From DASTRU01 sp035761045 (GTDB lineage Bacteria; Pseudomonadota; Gammaproteobacteria; Burkholderiales; Burkholderiaceae_E): DNA of 5,847 nucleotides. The stretch is from contig DASTRU010000134.1 in assembly GCA_035761045.1 (NCBI GenBank), positions 1 to 5,847 on the forward strand. The letters run 5' to 3'. The notes beneath the pieces were generated by a model. That model saw only the letters and a program-made list of their open reading frames with translations, made no database searches and was not told the DNA's origin. The translations under genes were made by a program, and so were the position numbers. Positions 5,269 to 5,847 of this stretch are shown here, in pieces. How positions within the stretch are numbered: the first letter of the stretch is position 1; every line of letters begins with the position of its first letter.

Positions 5269-5847
5269 ATGGATGTAAGACTTCGGGCTGGCGCCTGGCG
5301 CCGGGCTATTGCGCGCGTCGCGCCAGTGGCGGCGATCATGCTGACGACCGCATGCGGCAGCATGTCCGGGTATCCGCCCGCTCCACTTAAAGCGCCGGAG
5401 GCGACGGCGTCATATCGCTACCTAATTGGAAGCGGCGATTCGCTCAATGTGAGCGTATGGCGCAATCCCGAATTATCCGCCGTCGTAACGGTGCGGCCCG
5501 ATGGGCGCATTTCCACCCCGCTCGTGGAGGATCTTCAAGCCGCTGGTCGTAATCCCCAAGAACTTGCGCGGGAGATTGAACAAGCGCTGTCGCGTTACAT
5601 TCGCGAGCCAGTCGTGACCGTGGTCGTCAACAACTTTCAAGGCGCCGTGGGCGAACAGATTCGCATCGTCGGCGAAGCGGCACGCCCGCAATCGATCCCA
5701 TATCGCGCCAACATGACCTTGCTTGACGTCATGATCCTCGCGGGCGGACTCACCGAATTCGCCGATGGCAATTCGGCCGTGTTGATACGCGGCGCCGAAG
5801 GCGGCAAGAGCTATAGCGTGCGGGTGAAAGACTTGCTCAAGCGCGGC
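5269..5847 (+). CDS. XrtA-system polysaccharide export protein, Wza/outer-membrane auxiliary type (3' end cut by window)
   Basis: The frame is open for 193 codons to the window edge. The N-terminus is a short basic, hydrophobic signal (RLRAGAWRRAIARVAPVAAIM) ending in MLTTAC, so Cys29 is the likely lipidation site; the lipobox is imperfect because Thr, not Leu, is at -3. A poly-export domain spans about 49-120, opening with YRYLIGSGDSLNVSVWRNPE and including VRPDGRISTPLVEDLQAAG. An SLBB-type domain follows at about 129-175 (IRIVGEAARPQSIPYRANMT, LLDVMILAGGLTEFADGNSA). Proteins of this type form the outer-membrane/periplasmic channel for capsule or exopolysaccharide export with a Wzc-like chain-length protein. 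The small size and YRIGxGDxLxVxVWRNPELS pattern resemble the PEP-CTERM-associated export family (TIGR03027 type, around 200 aa), so perhaps 10-20 residues are missing. It is probably the first gene of the export operon; a chain-length determinant would be expected next (inference). Confidence 0.93.
   Translation, partial: MDVRLRAGAWRRAIARVAPVAAIMLTTACGSMSGYPPAPLKAPEATASYRYLIGSGDSLNVSVWRNPELSAVVTVRPDGRISTPLVEDLQAAGRNPQELAREIEQALSRYIREPVVTVVVNNFQGAVGEQIRIVGEAARPQSIPYRANMTLLDVMILAGGLTEFADGNSAVLIRGAEGGKSYSVRVKDLLKRG

Noticed and set aside
5473..5691. Minus-strand 72-codon frame
   Set aside because: It is antisense to the export protein, which has clear poly-export and SLBB motifs.
1..5847. tRNA, rRNA, CRISPR array, insertion sequence or attachment site
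   Set aside because: I saw no direct-repeat arrays, transposase motifs, terminal inverted repeats or tRNA-like cloverleaf; the window is almost fully occupied by intact genes.

Overview
The window looks like part of an exosortase A (XrtA/PEP-CTERM, 'type 1') exopolysaccharide locus from a moderately GC-rich environmental proteobacterium, most likely Beta- or Gammaproteobacteria. This rests on five adjacent proteins whose motifs match families I know from such loci: an AMP-forming acyl-CoA ligase, a small acyl carrier protein, exosortase A-associated hydrolases 1 and 2, and a Wza-type polysaccharide export protein. The exosortase, PEP-CTERM substrates, glycosyltransferases and regulators are not in the window and would lie outside it. 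Identification is by eye; no search was run.

Layout. On the minus strand, a GNAT-type acyltransferase (1517-2281) is followed after 13 bp by the acyl-CoA ligase (1-1503), which runs off the left edge just before its C-terminal catalytic-lysine motif. A divergent region of about 100 bp (2282-2381) separates this pair from a plus-strand run: acyl carrier protein (2382-2633), hydrolase 2 (2694-3503), a secreted TPR protein (3512-4165) and hydrolase 1 (4177-5103). The last three are tightly packed, and at both junctions the upstream stop codon overlaps the next ribosome binding site. A 165-bp gap (5104-5268) with a possible -10 box and a small hairpin then leads to the outer-membrane polysaccharide export lipoprotein (5269 to the right edge, cut near its C-terminus). 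That gene probably begins the export/assembly operon.

How the genes may work together. The ligase can activate a carboxylic acid as an acyl-adenylate and pass it to a thiol, plausibly the phosphopantetheine arm of the carrier protein encoded next door. The GNAT protein and the two alpha/beta-hydrolase-fold proteins could transfer, release or sense that acyl group. The TPR protein carries a signal peptide and so acts outside the cytoplasm, as does the export protein. The families are known to travel with XrtA loci, but the substrate and product of this acyl module are, to my knowledge, not established. The points most worth following are the hydrolase nucleophiles (Cys in hydrolase 1; Arg in hydrolase 2, which also seems to lack the catalytic His) and the periplasmic TPR protein placed between the two hydrolases.
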